Below are positions 61,446 to 64,000 of a stretch of 64,000 nt of DNA, piece after piece (the first letter of the stretch is position 1; every line of letters starts with the position of its first letter). The notes below the pieces were generated by a model, which saw only the letters and a program-made list of their open reading frames with translations, did no database searches and was not told the DNA's origin. This DNA is from Ecdyonurus torrentis (lineage: Eukaryota; Arthropoda; Insecta; Ephemeroptera; Heptageniidae), in contig OX439135.1 in assembly GCA_949318235.1 (NCBI GenBank), positions 27,173,325-27,237,324 on the forward strand, in the 5' to 3' direction. The position numbers were made by a program, and so were the translations under genes.

Positions 61446-63174
61446 CATACATACATATCATGACGCTATAAATCCCTTTCGTGGTAAGCCAACAACACAG
61501 ACAGATGTTTTATCCTGAGCCAGTGATAGACCTCCACAACTTGCTATCCTGACATACTTCACTTGCTTCCTCCAGTCTCATACCTTGTTTCATACATTTC
61601 CTTTTGCATTTCATACTGCAGCGTACATTCTTATTTTTCAAACATCTTCCAACCACCTCAGACCATGATGTTTAAGGTCTGCCTCTATCTCTCCTTCCAT
61701 CCACTCTACTATGAAATACCTGCTTTGCTATTCTTTCATCAGCCATTCTCTCAACATGACCAAATCACCTTACGTAATACACTGTTCTCATACTTCTCAG
61801 TCACAGTTTCTTTTACTCCACATTTCTCCAACACCCAAGTATTCCTTACCCTATCTAATCTTGTTTTCCCACACATACTTCTGAGAAAACTCATACCAAC
61901 AGCATTCACCCTACTCATATGCCTACTCTGACATACCCATGATTTACAACCATATAAGATAGTTGGGAGTAAGACAGAATTGTACACTGTAAGTTTTGCT
62001 TTGAATTTAATTGGGTTAATTAAATTTAAATGTTTAAGAGCTAGAGTGGGGTGTGGCAACACTGCCCAAAAAATAAATGTTGGGGGGTCATAATTAAGTC
62101 TATGAAGGGTCATGTTAAAAGTGAGGTAAGGCTATTGGGGATAGAACTATTGTCATAAAACTCACTCAGGTAGAAAAGATTAAATTAGCGAGTGAAAATA
62201 AAATTAATTTTGTTCTCAGATCATTGTGCAAACTATTTATTTGTAATCGTCATAAAATTTGCATTGGAATGCGTACCAAAATCCTCCTACCCCAAGTCAA
62301 GTTACTTTTTTAACATTAAGAATACTAGACTGATAATTACCATACCTTATTATCCATGAATTAGACACCGCAACACGTTGATTTTGTATTTATTTTGACT
62401 GTTATTTCACGTATCTGACGTCACAATGTACAGATGATAGGGGTAAAGAACTTGAGGGAGGGGCTTAAATTTATCACGTGAGCAGAGCGGTGCCTGTGAT
62501 TGGCGGTGGTACATTGTGACGTCAGATACGTGAAATAACAGTCAAAATAAATACAAAATCAAGGTGTTGGTGTCTAATTCATGGATAATAAGGTATGGGA
62601 ATTATCAATCTAGTATTCTAAATGTTAAAAAAGTAACTTGACTTGGGGTAGGAGGATTTTGGTACGCATTCCAATGCAAATTTTATGACGATTACAAATG
62701 CAAACCTCTCTATAATCAAATTTTTAACCTGTATTTCTATTGAATGTGAATAATGCTGATGTCAGAAATGTTCAGAATTTTCGCATTTTGCCCATTTTAT
62801 GTCTTTTTCACGCTTTTTTAAGGGGTTTCATATAATTGTAAAAATATAGAAATGTTTTCCTATATTGTCCTATGTATTTTATACCTACAAGATGGCGGCT
62901 ATATCAGTGTAACCTGCTTATATAATATATATGATGCTATGTTTCCATGTATAAGACACCACAAACATGGCTGCTATATGTTGCAGTGTTATTTGCCGAG
63001 ATCACACGTATATTGAATCACATCATGGCAGTGGGTACACATGCACTCGACATTGGGGCGCTCACTCCGTTCTTCTGGCTGTTTGAGGAGAGAGAGAAGA
63101 TGATGGAGTTCTACGAGAGAGTATCGGGTGCTCGTATGCACGCTGCCTACGTCAGGCCTGGTGGAGTTAGTCAA
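54769..63174 (+). CDS. NDUFS2: NDUFS2, mitochondrial complex I 49-kDa subunit (exons 1-4, 3' part outside window)
   Basis: This subunit lies in the peripheral arm of NADH:ubiquinone oxidoreductase in the mitochondrial matrix and helps form the quinone site. Four exons join in frame: 54769-54872, 55974-56205, 60495-60696 and 62987-63174 (104+232+202+188 nt = 242 codons). Family signatures are plain: [19 protein letters not shown] in exon 2, [20 protein letters not shown] and [14 protein letters not shown] in exon 3, and [30 protein letters not shown] and [14 protein letters not shown] in exon 4. The first about 35 residues are basic and hydroxylated with no acidic residue, as in a mitochondrial targeting peptide. 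Animal homologues are about 460 residues, so roughly half is present; the next residues should start just after GVSQ, beyond the right edge. All introns are GT-AG. Introns 1-3 are 1.1, 4.3 and 2.3 kb and are packed with repeats. No frameshift or stop is seen. Confidence 0.97.
55495..55970. repeat. 105-bp two-hairpin tandem repeat in NDUFS2 intron 1, five units
   Basis: CAATATTGATTGATGTTA recurs at 55533, 55638, 55743, 55848 and (as CAATATAG) 55953, 105 bp apart. Each unit holds the palindrome AGCTGCTAACTTGTATACAA / its mirror and the palindrome CTGATTACATTG / CAATGTAATC around GCTCGTCACCAGG. Confidence 0.95.
55974..56205 (+). CDS. NDUFS2: NDUFS2 exon 2
   Basis: It encodes the end of the presequence region and the start of the mature protein: [16 protein letters not shown], then [16 protein letters not shown] and [22 protein letters not shown]. 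The acceptor AG is 55972-55973, inside the last unit of the 105-bp repeat, with no ordinary pyrimidine tract. The donor is GAG|GTTAGA at 56206, phase 0. A family D transposon starts about 13 bp after the donor. Confidence 0.95.
56215..56480 (-). mobile_element. Family D element in NDUFS2 intron 2
   Basis: CACTTGCGCTTGGCCGCCAT to AAGATGGCGGCTCTTATATA and CAGTGTCTATAG. It begins about 13 bp after the exon 2 donor. Confidence 0.8.
56519..56848. mobile_element. Family C element in NDUFS2 intron 2, first part
   Basis: AAATCCCTTTTTAAGTTATT to AATTATCAATCTAGTATTT. The missing end is at 60072-60124, after 3.2 kb of inserted elements. The centre is inverted compared with 15512-15890. Confidence 0.75.
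56845..57258. mobile_element. Element X, first copy, about 30-bp terminal inverted repeats
   Basis: TTAGGAAAAGGAAAGATACC at the left pairs with GGTACACATCGCGG-type sequence and CCTTTCCTTTTCTAA at the right. It contains a G-run at about 57100-57111. A second, inverted and truncated copy starts at 58673. Confidence 0.6.
57268..57661 (+). mobile_element. Family G element, copy 1 (TTAA ends)
   Basis: TTAA at both ends with inverted termini AGGTGACCGAC and GTCGGTCCCTCACC. The first part contains GATATCTCGCAAACTAGGAC. Size about 394 bp with no coding. TTAA duplication points to a piggyBac-type origin. Confidence 0.7.
57810..58300. mobile_element. Possible short transposon with GAGAGCGCAGAAATAG ends
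   Basis: GAGAGCGCAGAAATAG (57817 on) is mirrored by CTATTTCTGCGCTCTC ending near 58297. TAATATGTA occurs on both outer sides, but with a 3-bp offset on the right, so the target duplication is not clean. Confidence 0.45.
58335..58592 (+). mobile_element. SINE-like repeat with poly-A tail
   Basis: About 225 bp of GC-richer sequence (GCTGCACCGACCAGCCTGCC; GGGACTGGGATTGGTGTA) ends CACAATATGGCAAGC followed by about 30 A. The same unit occurs in reverse at about 4018-4232, and its last 30 bp near 11785-11830, also followed by A. No pol III boxes were recognised. Confidence 0.55.
58699..59745. mobile_element. Second hAT-like element with 8-bp target duplication
   Basis: Ends are TAGGGACC and GGTCCCTA. 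CTGATGAG is duplicated at 58691-58698 and 59746-59753. The body is AT-rich with repeated CAGTTTTTCTCAGTTTT-like stretches and no coding frame. A family G copy (59123-59523) lies inside. Confidence 0.8.
59123..59523 (+). mobile_element. Family G element, copy 2, nested in the second hAT-like element
   Basis: It aligns with copy 1 over its whole length, with TTAA at both ends. It lies wholly inside 58699-59745, so it inserted after or travelled with that element. Confidence 0.75.
60072..60124. mobile_element. Family C element in NDUFS2 intron 2, displaced end
   Basis: AATTATCAATCTAGTATTCT to ACTTGACAAGGCCTTTAA completes 56519-56848. The first 18 bp repeat the end of that part. Confidence 0.7.
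60150..60280 (-). mobile_element. Family G-like end with a short hairpin
   Basis: GCGACCGTTTTGTTTGTGAG, ATATCAGTCAGTCAATTTAA matches the G end in reverse. Just upstream ACAGCGGTCAATTTCTT pairs with AAAATTGACCACTGT. Confidence 0.4.
60366..60475. repeat. 105-bp repeat at the end of NDUFS2 intron 2
   Basis: ACTGGCTACTAAAGCTTTCA, TTGATTTGTATACAAGTTAG, GCCAGTGCAATGTAATCCTG and the mirror. It ends about 20 bp before exon 3. Confidence 0.9.
60495..60696 (+). CDS. NDUFS2: NDUFS2 exon 3
   Basis: It encodes [19 protein letters not shown] through [20 protein letters not shown] to AKYIR. The acceptor is TATATTGACAG at 60494 and the donor is G|GTACGT at 60697, phase 1. The 105-bp repeat ends about 20 bp upstream of the acceptor. 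Conservation with animal NDUFS2 is very high, so exon boundaries are secure. Confidence 0.96.
60900..61236 (+). mobile_element. Family B element in NDUFS2 intron 3
   Basis: TAAAAGCATAGAAAATATT, AATGTTAATGTAGCCCCACG, TTTATGACGTCAGAAACATG and GTCTATGCCTTTAA. Confidence 0.75.
61377..61458. repeat. (ATAC)n microsatellite
   Basis: About 80 bp of tetranucleotide at the 3' side of the retrotransposon fragment. Confidence 0.95.
61510..62113 (-). pseudogene. Non-LTR retrotransposon reverse-transcriptase C-terminal fragment
   Basis: On the minus strand the frame reads [53 protein letters not shown], and [19 protein letters not shown], the usual C-terminal end of an endonuclease/reverse-transcriptase polyprotein. 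After this the frame shifts (about 61760) and resumes as [20 protein letters not shown], with an in-frame TAA soon after, then runs to a natural-looking stop at 61510. Catalytic motifs are absent (5' truncation). A (TATG)n tract at 61377-61458 follows its 3' end and may be the tail. Dead copy in NDUFS2 intron 3, antisense to the gene. Confidence 0.8.
62240..62690. mobile_element. Family C element with extra outer arms
   Basis: The C palindrome (62284-62646) is enclosed by a further about 45-bp inverted pair: CATAAAATTTGCATTGGAAT with AAAATCCTCCTACCCC and its reverse complement. The centre is in the inverted orientation. Confidence 0.75.
62840..62986. mobile_element. Family D-like remnant at the NDUFS2 exon 4 acceptor
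   Basis: TCCTATATTGTCCTATGTAT, ACAAGATGGCGGCTATATCA and ACACCACAAACATGGCTGC are terminal D pieces in shortened form, directly before the acceptor. Confidence 0.5.
62987..63174 (+). CDS. NDUFS2: NDUFS2 exon 4
   Basis: It encodes [20 protein letters not shown] to [14 protein letters not shown]. The acceptor is ATATGTTGCAG ending at 62986, just after a stretch resembling the end of family D (CACCACAAACATGG). The donor is CAA|GTAGGT at 63175, phase 0, and the 105-bp repeat begins about 20 bp downstream. Confidence 0.96.
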
Positions 63175-63194
63175 GTAGGTACATTTGAAATCAT

Positions 63195-63485
63195 GATGTT
63201 AGCAGCTTCAGTAGCCAGTTCAATGTAATCCTGGTGACGAGCTGATTACATTGAACTGGCTACTGAAGTTGCTAACATCAATCAATATTGATTTGTATAC
63301 AAGTTAGCAGCTTCAGTAGCCAGTTCAATGTAATCCTGGTGACGAGCTGATTACATTGAACTGGCTATTGAAGCTGCTAACATCAATCAATATTGATTTG
63401 TATACAAGTTAGCAGCTTCAGTAGCCAGTGCAATGTTATCCTGGTGACAAGCTGATTACATTGAACTGGCTACTGAAGCTGCTAG
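63195..63485. repeat. 105-bp repeat at the start of NDUFS2 intron 4, nearly three units
   Basis: GATGTTAGCAGCTTCAGTAG begins 20 bp after the exon 4 donor. Units repeat with about 105-bp spacing to GAAGCTGCTAGCC. Confidence 0.9.
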
Positions 63486-63822
63486 CCAGGTAGGGAGATA
63501 GCCAGGTAAGCTTGTGTGAGGGGGGGGGGGGGCAATTACAACGCTCTTTTTGCATGTAGATAGTGTAATTACATTTCGAGACTCTTACAAAAGGTATACT
63601 TGTATTTTTAAGCAGTACAATAAAGGGTGTACTTGCCCAAGTTTTTACATGTTAAGCTTATGGGGGATGTGAGTGCAGAATTTAATATACCAAAATGTAA
63701 ATACGCCCTTTGTGAAAATTTAGCCAAATGTAAGTACGACCTTGAAACCCAACTAGTATTTGCCTAGGAAGAGGTCAGAAATGTTTTCACATATGCTAAT
63801 TTTATCTCCTGGTTAAGAGGAT
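63486..63822. other. NDUFS2 intron 4, unclassified
   Basis: A G-run at about 63520-63532 and GTAAATACGCCC / GTAAGTACGACC repeats. No exon seen. Confidence 0.4.
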
Positions 63823-64000
63823 AAGGTACCGACCATATATCTCAAAAACTAGACCATGTTTTGGGTCTAAATTTGTTGTCATTGTGTAGCTAAAGGTCAC
63901 AACTAGCCGTCATCAAAATTTAATGGTGTTTGACCATCCAGAAAAAAAAAATAATTAAAATTAACATTGGGTCTTGTGGACTTAAAATTTCAAAAAAATC
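63823..64000 (+). mobile_element. Family H element, copy 2, cut by window edge
   Basis: Starts TTAAGAGGATAAGGTACCGA and follows copy 1 through the TAGCTA-GGTCACA motif to the end of the window. It lies in NDUFS2 intron 4. Confidence 0.6.

Noticed and set aside
61563..61931. 122-codon + strand frame
   Set aside because: It is the antisense of the reverse-transcriptase remnant, whose minus-strand translation has recognisable family motifs.

Overview
This window looks like nuclear DNA from a metazoan, probably an aquatic invertebrate. It has spliced genes with GT-AG introns, a nuclear-encoded mitochondrial complex I gene, divergent tRNA-like units and a very high load of short DNA transposons. 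The sequence is strongly AT-rich, full of long microsatellites, and interrupted by one 200-N assembly gap at 40063-40262. I cannot name the species.

Genes are sparse. The only confidently named host gene is NDUFS2 (49-kDa subunit of complex I) on the + strand. Four exons (54769-54872, 55974-56205, 60495-60696, 62987-63174) give an unbroken 242-codon N-terminal half, and the gene runs off the right edge. Head-to-head with it, 570 bp away, is the start of an unrecognised minus-strand gene (54177-54198, then 52895-52984). At 30201-32342 there is an intact 713-residue TNP2-like DDE-type transposase. It is followed by a second, spliced transposon-type gene at 33119-33711, possibly ending at 36915. 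A broken reverse-transcriptase 3' end lies at 61510-62113 (-), and a second possible retroelement tail at 34925-35175.

The rest is mostly non-autonomous transposons, which I labelled with letters because I could not search a database. Family A (about 300 bp, ends TATAGGGTGTATGC, TA target) has a subfamily A2. Family B (about 340 bp) has TTAA ends. Family C is an about 370-bp palindrome. Family D (about 285 bp) has TATAGA ends. Families E and F are palindromes, and G and H have TTAA ends. Two nested elements are hAT-like: 11468-13305 has a perfect 8-bp target duplication and CAGTGGCGTAGCCAGG ends, and 58699-59745 also has an 8-bp duplication. Families A, B, C, E and F, otherwise unrelated in sequence, all carry TGACGTCA-type palindromes (CREB/ATF sites). 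There are several dozen in the window.

Tandem arrays and large hairpins are also abundant: 11 x 111 bp (22985-24165), a 132-bp forward-then-inverted array (18050-18888), 5 x 131 bp grown from the end of family D (50159-50800), 15 x 41 bp with a four-unit higher-order repeat (42210-42835), a CpG-rich about 135-bp array running into the assembly gap, and a 105-bp two-hairpin repeat in the introns of NDUFS2 and its neighbour. Long inverted repeats occur at 21993-22458 (with two divergent tRNA-like units), 25998-26722, 28200-29430 and 44786-45352.

The most unusual points are these. Five of seven visible NDUFS2 intron ends, and one in the neighbouring gene, lie within about 20 bp of a repeat. TGACGTCA recurs across unrelated transposon families. 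A possible large autonomous element may join the 111-bp array, a candidate 5' exon, the transposase and the second gene. A four-level nest of insertions sits in NDUFS2 intron 2.
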